A stretch of DNA of 64,000 nt, taken from Aquimarina sp. AU474 (lineage in GTDB: Bacteria > Bacteroidota > Bacteroidia > Flavobacteriales > Flavobacteriaceae). Below the pieces are notes generated by a model. It searched no databases and was not told the origin of the DNA. It saw only the letters and a list, made by a program, of their open reading frames with translations. This document shows positions 34,479 to 42,895 of this stretch, piece by piece; the stretch's first letter is position 1; every line of letters begins with the position of its first letter. The translations under genes and the position numbers were made by a program. The stretch lies in assembly GCF_900312815.1 (NCBI RefSeq), contig NZ_OMPE01000005.1, forward strand, positions 310,001 to 374,000, given 5' to 3'.

Positions 34479-36500
34479 ATGAATAACCCATTATTACAAA
34501 CATTTGATACTGCTCCATTTTCAGAAATAAAACCTGAACATTTCCTTCCCGCAATTAAAAATGGAATATCACTGGCAAAAAAAGAAATAGATAATATTGT
34601 ATCAAATTCTGAAAAGGCTACATTTTCTAATACGGTTGAAGCTCTGGATTATACAGGAGAGTTACTAGATAGAGTAACCAGTGCATTTTTTAATTTAAAT
34701 AGTGCAGAAACAAATGAAGAAATACAAAAAATAGCCCAAGAAGCATCACCTTTACTTTCAGAGTTTAGTAATGACATTGCTCTTAATCAAGAGTTATTTA
34801 AAAGAATCGAAACCGTTTACCTTCAAAAAGAAGAGTTAAACTTAAATGCCGAACAAAATACTTTACTTGATAAAAAGTACAAATCATTCTCAAGAAATGG
34901 TGCAAACCTTGCCGAAAATCAAAAAAAAGAATTACGAGAGATTGATAAAGAACTTTCTAAGTTAGGATTAAATTTTGGAGAGAACATACTAGCAGAGACT
35001 AACTCCTTCGAAATGTTACTCACAAATGAATCAGATTTAGATGGACTTCCTGATGGAGCAAAAGAAGCTGCTAAAGCAATGGCAGAAGCTAAACAGAAAA
35101 AAGGATGGTTAATCACTTTAGACTATCCTAGTTATGTACCTTTTATTACTTATGCAAAAAATAGGGAACTTCGCAAAAAACTGGCAATGTCATTTGGATC
35201 AAAAGGTTTTCATAATAATGATTATGACAACCAAAGTATTGTTCTAAAAATAGCCAACCTAAGGCATCAACGCGCTAACTTATTAGGATATACCTCCCAC
35301 GCACATTACGTTTTAGAAGAAAGGATGGCAGAAACTCCAGATAAAGTATTTTCTTTCTTAAATGAAATTTTAAAAAAGGCAAAACCCGCTGCCAAAAGAG
35401 AATTTACTCAATTAGAATCTTTTGCCAAAGAATTAGATGGTATTGACCAACTTCAAAAATGGGATGCCGCCTATTACTCTGAAAAATTAAAACAAAAACT
35501 TTTTGATCTAGATGATGAAAAACTAAAACCATATTTCAAACTTGAGAATGTTATTGGTGGAGTATTTACTGTTGCTTCTAAATTATTTGGGCTTCAATTT
35601 AAGGAAACTAATAAGGTAGATAAATATCACGAAGAAGTTAAAACCTATGAGGTTTCAGATCTAGACGATAATTTTGTAGCTATATTTTATGCAGATTTTC
35701 ACCCTAGACCGGGCAAACGTAATGGAGCTTGGATGACTTCATACAAATCGCAAATGAAAAAAAGCGATAAAAATATAAGACCTCATGTTTCTATAGTTTG
35801 CAATTTCACCAAACCAACACCAAGTAAACCATCTTTACTCACTTTTAACGAAGTTACTACTCTATTTCATGAATTTGGTCATGCATTACATGGTATGCTA
35901 GCCAACACAACCTATTCTGGATTATCAGGAACAAGTGTATATTGGGATTTTGTAGAATTACCAAGCCAGGTATTAGAAAACTGGTGTTATGAGAAAGAAG
36001 CTTTAGAGCTTTTTGCTAAGCACTATGAAACAGGAGAAGTTATCCCGATGGAGTTGGTAAAAAAAATTAAAGAATCGGCAACTTTTATGGAAGGGATGTC
36101 TACGATGCGCCAACTAAGTTTTGGACTGTTGGATATGTCATGGCACTCACAAGATCCAAGTACTATTAATAACGTAAAAGAACATGAGAAAAAAGTATTT
36201 GCTGAAACATCCTTATTTCCAGATGTAGCGCAAAACTGTATGAGTACTGCTTTTTCACATATTTTTCAAGGAGGTTATTCTGCTGGGTATTACTCTTACA
36301 AATGGGCAGAAGTACTAGATGCAGACGCTTTTGAGTATTTTAAAGAAAATGGGATCTTTAATAAGGATATTGCTGATAAGTTTAAAGAAAATGTCTTATC
36401 CAAAGGAGGAACTGAAAATCCAATGATACTGTATAAACGTTTTCGTGGCCAGGAACCAAAACCTGAAGCTTTATTAAAACGTGCTGGATTGATAAAATAA
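34479..36500 (+). CDS. M3 family metallopeptidase (oligopeptidase A/Dcp-like)
   Basis: 673-residue cytosolic zinc peptidase that degrades short peptides. The zinc motif is HEFGH (464-468), with the third ligand Glu493 in FVELPSQ. A second active-site region, FSHIFQGGYSAGYYSY, is conserved in the family. There is no signal peptide, so this is the cytosolic oligopeptidase/dipeptidyl carboxypeptidase type; the two activities cannot be told apart by eye. Its 605-bp upstream gap carries the small RNA genes. It is convergent with the M28 peptidase and shares a bidirectional terminator with it. Confidence 0.93.
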   Translation: MNNPLLQTFDTAPFSEIKPEHFLPAIKNGISLAKKEIDNIVSNSEKATFSNTVEALDYTGELLDRVTSAFFNLNSAETNEEIQKIAQEASPLLSEFSNDIALNQELFKRIETVYLQKEELNLNAEQNTLLDKKYKSFSRNGANLAENQKKELREIDKELSKLGLNFGENILAETNSFEMLLTNESDLDGLPDGAKEAAKAMAEAKQKKGWLITLDYPSYVPFITYAKNRELRKKLAMSFGSKGFHNNDYDNQSIVLKIANLRHQRANLLGYTSHAHYVLEERMAETPDKVFSFLNEILKKAKPAAKREFTQLESFAKELDGIDQLQKWDAAYYSEKLKQKLFDLDDEKLKPYFKLENVIGGVFTVASKLFGLQFKETNKVDKYHEEVKTYEVSDLDDNFVAIFYADFHPRPGKRNGAWMTSYKSQMKKSDKNIRPHVSIVCNFTKPTPSKPSLLTFNEVTTLFHEFGHALHGMLANTTYSGLSGTSVYWDFVELPSQVLENWCYEKEALELFAKHYETGEVIPMELVKKIKESATFMEGMSTMRQLSFGLLDMSWHSQDPSTINNVKEHEKKVFAETSLFPDVAQNCMSTAFSHIFQGGYSAGYYSYKWAEVLDADAFEYFKENGIFNKDIADKFKENVLSKGGTENPMILYKRFRGQEPKPEALLKRAGLIK

Positions 36501-36516
36501 TTATTTATAGACAAGA

Positions 36517-36546
36517 AAAGGTGCTTCAGCTGAAGCACCTTTTTTA
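36517..36546. terminator. Bidirectional terminator between M3 and M28 peptidase genes
   Basis: Perfect stem AAAAGGTGCTTCAG with CTGAAGCACCTTTT and T tracts in both directions, placed between two convergent genes. Confidence 0.88.
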
Positions 36547-36563
36547 TTGATCATATAGTAAAT

Positions 36564-39086
36564 CTATTGAATAACAATTTTTTGTGATATCGATTCTTCA
36601 CCGTCAGTTTCTATCTTGATCAAATACATTCCTGATTTTAAAGATAGTTGTTTGGTAGAAATTCTATTCACTCCGCTCTCTAGCTCAAGCTGTGATATTC
36701 TTCTTCCTTGAATGGTATAAAAAGTAACCATTACATCAGTAGTTCCTTTACTTCCTAATTGAATAACAAAACTTTCTTTTGCTGGATTGGGAGTAATCTC
36801 TATCGACGATAACACTCCTTCTTTTTCATCACCTAATGTTGGGGTAATAAATCCAAAATCAACATTACCTTTTAACGAATTACCACAAGAGCCTTCATAT
36901 ATTTTAATATTAGAAAAAATAGAGTTGTTTCCGCTTCCAGCATCGTTATCATTAGCAAATATTAATCGATCCATGGTACCTGTATAAAAATCTCCTACGG
37001 GTATCACATATCGAGTAGTACCACTTGCATAATTATCATAATTAGTAACACCATAGTTTTGAGTTCCATGAACTTTAAAATACCTATTAGAAGTTAATGT
37101 ATTATCATTTTCAAAACCAATGGCGTGAATCTCTCCTTGAGAAGTACTACTAAAATCAAACTCTAAAACGGTTGAAGACGTTACTGTATAATTTAACAAT
37201 ACATATTTCCATGTGTTATTTTGTAAAGACAATCCTGCGCCCCCATTTACAACAGATGAATCCCCTGCAGAATCTTGATTAGAGAAAGAAGTAATTGCAA
37301 GAGTATCAAAGTCCAAAGTATCACAATTATCTGGTCCTGGATCTACTATTGACCCCCCAACACTTACCTCATCTATAGCGATGTCTCCTTGCCAGCTATT
37401 TCCGGTAATAGCATTAAATCGAAGTAGCACAGGAGATGCTGTATACGAAGAAAGATCAATATTAGCGGTATTCCAATTGCTTCCTTGAGCTCCCGATTTC
37501 GTAAAGATACTTGTCCAAGTACTACCATTATCTAAACTAGCCTCGACAGATAAGGTACCAATTGCACTTCCTTCCATATGATATTTAAATGCCAAACTAG
37601 GTGTAGACACCCCACTAAGATCAAAACAAGGAGAAGTAAGTATTGCTCTTTTATTAGGATACCCAGTACCATTGCCAGAAGCTTCAACATAAATATACGA
37701 AGATCCATCTGAAGCACTACTTGGGCCCGTACCATTTGAAGGTGTACCATTAGCATCAATGGTCCAATTTACATCATCATTTGTTGCCTGTGCCCACGCC
37801 CCTAGATTTCCTTCAAAACTTTGGTTATATGGAAAAGTAGACACATTTCCTGTACACTCATTAGGAGTTGGTCCTCCAGTTACCCCATTCGAAATTTCAA
37901 TTAGATATTCCAAAGCCAATTTTGCAAATTTCGCTGCATGTGTAGCGTTGGGCGTTGGTGACCGATCAAAGGTATCTCTTGTAGTATGGATGTTAGGATT
38001 ATGTTCCCCAAATTTGGCTTCAAACGGAAAAGTAACATCATAACCTTCTTGCGCCCAACTATAGTGATCAGAACAACCGTAGTTACATTGTGACGTACCA
38101 TATGTAATTCTATGTGTCCCCGAGGCATTATAATAATTCAATAGAGAAATCATAAAATCATTTAAAGTATCATCATTATACGAATCCGTAGAAATAAAAA
38201 CATCATTAGTAGATCCTTTGTAATTAGTCATATCCAATTGCATATAACTTACTACATTTACGTTACGACTTCGATAATCTTGAGCAATCTCTTTTGAGCC
38301 TCTAAGCCCCACTTCTTCCGCTGCAAATCCCATAAATTCAACAGTTCTTTTGGGTTTGAAATTCATAGAAAATAATACTCTTGCTGCTTCGGTTATAGTA
38401 GCAATACCCGATGCATTATCATCGGCTCCTGGAGCATTTGAGTTATTTCCTCCTGCAGTCGAATCCATATGTCCTCCAAGAACCACATATTCATCAGGTT
38501 TTTCAGTTCCTGTAATAGTCATAATTACAGACGGCATTGCAGTACTGGTATGCTCGACTATTCGAACAGAAACATCACTCCGATTTCCGGCAATACTTTC
38601 CCATTTGGTTTTTAAATCCAAAACCGACTGTCTAGCCGCATTCGTGGTATGATATCGTGTACCATAGTTTTCTAACTCCTGAATTTGGTTTGCAATATTG
38701 TTATTATTTACCAAATCAAGACTTTGCCTTACCAAAGCATCTTGAGTAATTGAAAAAGTGGCTTTCTGATTCTTTTGAGAGCTCTTATTAATATTTTGCA
38801 ACGCAGAAATTGCATTTTTTTGAGAACTTTCATAAACGAATCCAGGGCCATGTACCAAAACTTTATGGTGTAATTCTTCGGCTGCTTTGTCACTGAGCAT
38901 TACTGCACTGTATCCATTTACGGATTTTAAAATTTTGATATCATTTGGATGATTCAACTTGAGCCCTTGAGCATCGTTGGTTTGCATCGTGGCAAAAAAC
39001 ATAGAATCATCCGGTTGTTGCGCGTAGCTATACCTACATAACAGGCATAACAGTACTACTGAAATAATTAAATTTAATTTTTTCAT
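36564..39086 (-). CDS. T9SS-secreted M28 family metallopeptidase
   Basis: 840 residues. The signal peptide ends near SYAQ (about 23). An N-terminal prodomain-like part precedes an M28 aminopeptidase domain (about 165-395) with the co-catalytic zinc motifs GGHMDS (His206, Asp208), GADDNASG (Asp222), AAEEVGLRGS and LDMTNYKG. A beta-sandwich region of the choice-of-anchor/MAM type follows (about 415-575), then a further beta domain. The last ~75 residues, beginning ITPNPAKESFVI and ending KIVIQ, form a type A sorting domain for the type IX secretion system. The enzyme should be released or displayed at the surface. It is a single gene. Confidence 0.93.
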   Translation of the reverse strand: MKKLNLIISVVLLCLLCRYSYAQQPDDSMFFATMQTNDAQGLKLNHPNDIKILKSVNGYSAVMLSDKAAEELHHKVLVHGPGFVYESSQKNAISALQNINKSSQKNQKATFSITQDALVRQSLDLVNNNNIANQIQELENYGTRYHTTNAARQSVLDLKTKWESIAGNRSDVSVRIVEHTSTAMPSVIMTITGTEKPDEYVVLGGHMDSTAGGNNSNAPGADDNASGIATITEAARVLFSMNFKPKRTVEFMGFAAEEVGLRGSKEIAQDYRSRNVNVVSYMQLDMTNYKGSTNDVFISTDSYNDDTLNDFMISLLNYYNASGTHRITYGTSQCNYGCSDHYSWAQEGYDVTFPFEAKFGEHNPNIHTTRDTFDRSPTPNATHAAKFAKLALEYLIEISNGVTGGPTPNECTGNVSTFPYNQSFEGNLGAWAQATNDDVNWTIDANGTPSNGTGPSSASDGSSYIYVEASGNGTGYPNKRAILTSPCFDLSGVSTPSLAFKYHMEGSAIGTLSVEASLDNGSTWTSIFTKSGAQGSNWNTANIDLSSYTASPVLLRFNAITGNSWQGDIAIDEVSVGGSIVDPGPDNCDTLDFDTLAITSFSNQDSAGDSSVVNGGAGLSLQNNTWKYVLLNYTVTSSTVLEFDFSSTSQGEIHAIGFENDNTLTSNRYFKVHGTQNYGVTNYDNYASGTTRYVIPVGDFYTGTMDRLIFANDNDAGSGNNSIFSNIKIYEGSCGNSLKGNVDFGFITPTLGDEKEGVLSSIEITPNPAKESFVIQLGSKGTTDVMVTFYTIQGRRISQLELESGVNRISTKQLSLKSGMYLIKIETDGEESISQKIVIQ

Positions 39087-39195
39087 TTTTATGTGAGTTT
39101 GTGTTAAACATATAACTTACACAAATTCAATACATAACAAAAATGGCTTCCCCACAAAATAATAACTGTGAACACTTAAAATTATATGTTTCTTG

Positions 39196-39233
39196 TTTTT
39201 TAAACTTTCAATGTTTTTTGAAAGTTTAAAAAA
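39196..39233. promoter_or_regulatory. Long palindromic operator of the GbsR-type regulator
   Basis: Perfect 15-bp arms TTTTTTAAACTTTCA and TGAAAGTTTAAAAAA separated by 8 nt, covering the region just upstream of the regulator's -7 box. Probable autoregulatory site. Confidence 0.6.
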
Positions 39234-39238
39234 TTTCA

Positions 39239-39246
39239 TATATTTG
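39239..39246 (+). promoter_or_regulatory. -7 box of the GbsR-type regulator gene
   Basis: TATATTTG ends 4 nt before the ATG at 39251. The transcript would be nearly leaderless and blocked by binding to the palindrome. Confidence 0.55.
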
Positions 39247-39250
39247 TATT

Positions 39251-39754
39251 ATGAATTACGAAGAAGCAAAAAACAAATTTATTTCTACTTGGGGATCTTT
39301 AGGTAGTTTATGGGGTATTAACAAAGCTATGGCTCAAATACATGCTTTATTATTAATATCACCAGAACCACTCTCTATGGAAGATATAATGGAAGAATTA
39401 CATATTTCTAGAGGTAATGCCAGTATGAATTTACGCCAATTAATGGATTGGGGTATTGTATTTAAAGAGAATAAAATAGGTGAACGTAAAGAATATTTCA
39501 CTTCAGAAAAAGATGTGCAAGAGTTAGCAAAACAAATTGCCAAAGAAAGAAGCAGAAGAGAATTGCAACCCACTATTAAAATTTTAAATGATGTTTCTAA
39601 TATTAATGAAGATGGAAGTGATAAGACAAAAGAATTAATCAAACAGACCAAAGCTTTACATGAAATGGCAGAGACCTTGGACATAATGATGAATAAAGTT
39701 GTTGGTCAAGGAAACAACTGGATAACCAAAGCATTAGTCAAGCTGGTTAAATAA
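39251..39754 (+). CDS. GbsR/MarR family transcriptional regulator
   Basis: 167 residues. The winged helix domain (about 25-95) contains SMEDIMEELHISRGNASMNLRQLMDWG, typical of the GbsR group, followed by the wing GERKEYFTSEKD. A C-terminal helical dimerisation region ends with a Lys-rich tail. GbsR proteins usually repress genes for membrane or osmolyte functions. It heads a group of four genes, and a matching half-operator pair lies in front of the next one, so the membrane protein, methyltransferase and SRPBCC genes are its probable targets. Confidence 0.88.
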   Translation: MNYEEAKNKFISTWGSLGSLWGINKAMAQIHALLLISPEPLSMEDIMEELHISRGNASMNLRQLMDWGIVFKENKIGERKEYFTSEKDVQELAKQIAKERSRRELQPTIKILNDVSNINEDGSDKTKELIKQTKALHEMAETLDIMMNKVVGQGNNWITKALVKLVK

Positions 39755-39811
39755 ATTTAAATACTGCAAAATGAGAAGGGACATGATATTCCTTTTTATT
39801 TTTGAATTATA

Positions 39812-39829
39812 TTTCAATTTTTTCTGAAA
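39812..39829. promoter_or_regulatory. Second candidate operator for the GbsR-type regulator
   Basis: Core TTTCA, 8-nt spacer, TGAAA, the same core and spacing as the palindrome upstream of the regulator; the right arm TGAAACTTTAAAA matches it at 12 of 13 positions. It lies 18 nt before the next start codon. Confidence 0.4.
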
Positions 39830-39847
39830 CTTTAAAACAAACGAAAC

Positions 39848-40291
39848 ATGAAATTAAACATCCCTAATTGGTTAATTATTATAGGAGGAATTGGTCAAAT
39901 ATTCACTGCTCTAATATACCCTTACATACGGCATCAAGTTTTTGATTGGTATAATGATGTTAAACAGTTAAAGCCTCTTAATCAGGAAATAGCAAAAACC
40001 TATGGTAGATATATACAAGGACTTAATTTCTCATTCGGGTTAATCGCAATTCTATTAGCTTCAGAGTTAAAATCACAAACTCCTTTGGCTATAGCAATAA
40101 CAGGGCTTATTGCTGCATATTGGGTAGGAAAAGTTGCAACTCAGATTGCATATTATCCGATGTATGAAATCCCGAAAAAGACAATTTTCAAAATTGGAAG
40201 TTATTTTATGAATGGGTTATTTATACTTTTTGCGATAGTTAATACTTTATTACTAATTCACAACTGCTTTGGTTATCAAAATGCTATTTAA
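39848..40291 (+). CDS. Four-helix membrane protein of unknown function
   Basis: 147 residues with four predicted transmembrane helices (about 7-25, 60-76, 80-98, 120-138). A conserved-looking loop, YPYIRHQVFDWYNDV, follows the first helix. No family is recognised. It starts the target part of the GbsR-controlled group and is 11 bp before the methyltransferase, so it is probably co-transcribed and acts at the membrane with it. Confidence 0.7.
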   Translation: MKLNIPNWLIIIGGIGQIFTALIYPYIRHQVFDWYNDVKQLKPLNQEIAKTYGRYIQGLNFSFGLIAILLASELKSQTPLAIAITGLIAAYWVGKVATQIAYYPMYEIPKKTIFKIGSYFMNGLFILFAIVNTLLLIHNCFGYQNAI

Positions 40292-40302
40292 AATCTATAA
40301 AC

Positions 40303-41184
40303 ATGAGCACACTTTCTATATTACATAAACTAAAACTAAAAAAATCTGCTACAAAACGTAACATCATTCAATTTTACGACGAAGCTACAGAAGACTATGA
40401 ATTCTGGAGTACAGATTTTAATATGCATTTTGGGTACTACATTCCTTTTAAGACCAGTCTTTTTAAAAGAGATACGATGCTCAATCAAATGAATCAACAA
40501 ATATTTAATAGATTAAAAATACCTAAACAAAACTCATTAGTTGCTGATTTAGGCTGCGGTATTGGCGGTACAATACGATATGGTCTAAGAAAATATCCCT
40601 TACTCCATATCATTGGCGTTACATTATCCTCATTTCAAGTTCGTGAAGGAAATAAACGATTACAGCAAACAAATGGTTTAATTTTAGAAGAAAATTATAC
40701 AAATACTTCATTTCAAAACGATACTATAGATGGAGCATACGCTATTGAAAGTTTTTGTCATTCGGGACACAGTATGCAAGCACTCCGAGAGGCATATAGA
40801 ATATTAAAACCGTCATCGAGATTAGTCATTGCCGATGCTTTTCTTAAAAAAGATCAAGAACAATTATGCAAGGGGAGTAAATATTGTTACGATCAATTGT
40901 GTACAGGGTGGAGTCTTGAAGGTCTCGGAAACATTAACAAAGTAAAAGAGGATTTGACAAAAATAGGTTTCAAGAATATCACTATAGAGGATGTTTCTTA
41001 TAAAGTAGCTCCTTCTGTTCTTCATGTACCCTGGGCTATTACAGGTTTTATGTTAAAAAAAATATTTAAAAAAGAAGGGATAAAATCACAAAGTTGGAAA
41101 AATCTAAAAGGATCATTGTTTGCTTTGCTATCAGGGTTACACATGAAAAGCTTTGGGTATTATATAATCACAGCAGAAAAATAG
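40303..41184 (+). CDS. Class I SAM-dependent methyltransferase, tocopherol/sterol type
   Basis: 293 residues. Motif I is VADLGCGIGGT (about 83-93). Post-I and later motifs are VTLSSFQVREGNKR, DGAYAIESFCHSG and YRILKPSSRLVIAD. The N-terminal FYDEATEDYEFWSTDFNMHFGYY pattern is shared with gamma-tocopherol and sterol C24 methyltransferases, which act on prenyl-lipid substrates. The real substrate is unknown. It is co-transcribed between a membrane protein and an SRPBCC protein, which suggests a lipid-like ligand passed among them. Confidence 0.82.
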   Translation: MSTLSILHKLKLKKSATKRNIIQFYDEATEDYEFWSTDFNMHFGYYIPFKTSLFKRDTMLNQMNQQIFNRLKIPKQNSLVADLGCGIGGTIRYGLRKYPLLHIIGVTLSSFQVREGNKRLQQTNGLILEENYTNTSFQNDTIDGAYAIESFCHSGHSMQALREAYRILKPSSRLVIADAFLKKDQEQLCKGSKYCYDQLCTGWSLEGLGNINKVKEDLTKIGFKNITIEDVSYKVAPSVLHVPWAITGFMLKKIFKKEGIKSQSWKNLKGSLFALLSGLHMKSFGYYIITAEK

Positions 41185-41187
41185 ACA

Positions 41188-41643
41188 ATGACAACTATTC
41201 AACTTAAAACAAATATAAAATCACCTATTAAAGATGTTTTTGATTTATCCAGAAACATTGATTTCCATACACATTCTGCAAAAAAAACGAATGAAAACGT
41301 TATTGCAGGAAAAGCTTCTGGGTTAATTGAGCTTCATGAAACAGTAACATGGAGAGGAAAGCACTTTGGTGTATATCTTACTCATCAAAGTGCAATTACA
41401 GCATTAAAATACCCACACAATTTTACAGACGAAATGATACAAGGGCATTTTAAATCGTTTAAACATCAACATCTATTTCAAGATACCATATCAGGAACAC
41501 AAATGATTGATATCCTTGAATATGATGTTCCCTTTGGAATATTTGGTAAGGTTTTTAATTATGTATTTCTAAAAAAGCATTTAACCTTATTTCTTATAAC
41601 AAGAAATAGGGCTATAAAATCACATTTAGAAACCAAAAAATAA
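41188..41643 (+). CDS. SRPBCC family (START-like) ligand-binding protein
   Basis: 151 residues, starting 3 bp after the methyltransferase stop. Segments KSPIKDVFDLSRNIDFHTHSA, VTWRGKHFGVYL and FKHQHLFQDTISGTQMIDILEYDVPFG are typical of SRPBCC proteins, whose helix-grip fold holds a hydrophobic ligand. The C-terminal region FGKVFNYVFLKKHLTLFL is the closing helix. No catalytic motif. It probably binds the product or substrate of the neighbouring methyltransferase. Confidence 0.8.
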   Translation: MTTIQLKTNIKSPIKDVFDLSRNIDFHTHSAKKTNENVIAGKASGLIELHETVTWRGKHFGVYLTHQSAITALKYPHNFTDEMIQGHFKSFKHQHLFQDTISGTQMIDILEYDVPFGIFGKVFNYVFLKKHLTLFLITRNRAIKSHLETKK

Positions 41644-41730
41644 GGAGTTAAGTAGTAGATAAGAGCAACAACTTGTTACACAATCGTTAAAGCATCTATA
41701 AAAGGATATGCAAGATTCAACTTTTTATCC

Positions 41731-41738
41731 TATTTTTG
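41731..41738 (+). promoter_or_regulatory. Candidate -7 box of the ECF sigma operon
   Basis: TATTTTTG, 24 nt before the ATG at 41763. The alternative in-frame start at 41736 falls within this box. Confidence 0.45.
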
Positions 41739-41762
41739 GTGAATACAACAATAGAAACGATA

Positions 41763-42317
41763 ATGTCAACAAACACCATAGACCCCACTTCATGGGTTGA
41801 TAAATACAGTGATTACCTTTTTAATTATACTATTGTAAGAGTTGATAATAAAGAAATCGCACAGGATCTTGTGCAAGAAACTTTCTTTGCAGGTCTCAAA
41901 TCAATGAAAAATTTTAAAGGTGAAGCCAGTGAGCGTACCTGGTTAATTTCTATTCTGAAAAGAAAAATCATTGATCACTATCGAAAAATTAATAGTAATA
42001 AAGGTAAAGCTGAAGTTAGAATAAATTATTCGAGTGATTCTGAAACGGAAGGTGACTGGTTAGAAGAAAGAGTTGCTGACCCTTTTGATCGTACAGCAGA
42101 GAGTGACATTGAAAACACAGAGCTTGGATTAGCAATACATAATTGCATGGGTAAACTACCCGAAAAACAAGCGTTGATTTTTAAAATGAAAACTATACAA
42201 GGTTTCGATACTGAAGCCATTTGTAATGAATTTGATATTACTGCGTCTAACCTATGGGTTATTATCCATAGAGCACGAACAGCTATGGCTGAGTGTTTAG
42301 AAAAAAATTGGTTTTAA
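41763..42317 (+). CDS. ECF-type RNA polymerase sigma factor
   Basis: 184 residues from the ATG at 41763. Region 2 contains AQDLVQETFFAGLKSMKNFKGEASERTWLISILKRKIIDHYRK, and region 4 contains MGKLPEKQALIFKMKTIQGFDTEAICNEFDITASNLWVIIHRAR, the -35 recognising helix-turn-helix. No C-terminal extension. The next two genes encode small zinc-anti-sigma-like proteins, which suggests a sensory switch. The signal and regulon are unknown. Confidence 0.92.
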   Translation: MSTNTIDPTSWVDKYSDYLFNYTIVRVDNKEIAQDLVQETFFAGLKSMKNFKGEASERTWLISILKRKIIDHYRKINSNKGKAEVRINYSSDSETEGDWLEERVADPFDRTAESDIENTELGLAIHNCMGKLPEKQALIFKMKTIQGFDTEAICNEFDITASNLWVIIHRARTAMAECLEKNWF

Positions 42318-42322
42318 GAAAA

Positions 42323-42577
42323 ATGAGTAAGGAAAATAAAATATTTGTTAGTTGTTCTGATGCTAATCACTTTTGTGATAAGAATCAGTATAAAGAAGCT
42401 TCATTTTGGGAAAAAGTGAAGTTGAATATTCATCTTATATATTGTAAGGCTTGTAGAAAATATTCGGCTAATAACAATAAACTAACTAAACTGGTTAAGA
42501 ACCCTAAAGTTATTAGTATTAATGAATATGAAAAGAATGCTATGAAAGAACGACTAAAACAAAAAATGAATGAATAG
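42323..42577 (+). CDS. Small zinc-anti-sigma-like protein, copy 1
   Basis: 84 residues from the ATG at 42323, 5 bp after the sigma factor stop. It contains the ZAS-like zinc motif His37-x3-Cys41-x2-Cys44 (NIHLIYCKAC), with Cys18 or His16 (ANHFCD) as a possible fourth ligand, and no transmembrane segment. In ECF systems such domains hold the sigma factor inactive and may sense redox changes. Some databases attach the name glycine dehydrogenase to similar proteins because of the nearby gcvP gene; nothing in the sequence supports that. Confidence 0.75.
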   Translation: MSKENKIFVSCSDANHFCDKNQYKEASFWEKVKLNIHLIYCKACRKYSANNNKLTKLVKNPKVISINEYEKNAMKERLKQKMNE

Positions 42578-42640
42578 ACAATCTTAAAAAGATTAAGATT
42601 ATACCCCAAAAACATTAAAAAAGAGTACGCTATAATTGTA

Positions 42641-42895
42641 ATGAAAACTAGGAATAACTTATTGGTATCCTGTGATGAAGCAAAACATATCTGTGATAAA
42701 AATCAGTATGGAGAAGCTTCGATTGCAGAGATTTTAAAATTAAACATTCGTTTATTGTATTGTAAGGTGACTCGAGCCTATTCGAAAAGAAATGGCAAAC
42801 TTACTAAGGCAATAAAAAATTCTGATGTCCAAACCATTAACCCTTCTATAAAGGAACAAATGAAAAGGCAACTTCAAGAAGAATTAACTAAATAA
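42641..42895 (+). CDS. Small anti-sigma-like protein, copy 2, zinc ligands degenerate
   Basis: 84 residues, a tandem paralogue of the preceding gene: both share a CxxxxxxxC start (VSCDEAKHICDKNQYGEAS), the helix, and the LTKAIKN-type tail. The ZAS positions are changed: His becomes Arg (NIRLLYC) and the second Cys of CxxC becomes Thr (CKVT). It probably no longer binds zinc there. It could act as a constitutive or redox-insensitive partner of the same sigma factor, or compete with copy 1. Confidence 0.7.
   Translation: MKTRNNLLVSCDEAKHICDKNQYGEASIAEILKLNIRLLYCKVTRAYSKRNGKLTKAIKNSDVQTINPSIKEQMKRQLQEELTK

Noticed and set aside
42583..42602. Small inverted repeat AATCTT/AAGATT between the anti-sigma-like genes
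   Set aside because: Only six pairs of A/T-rich sequence without a U tract; not distinguishable from background.
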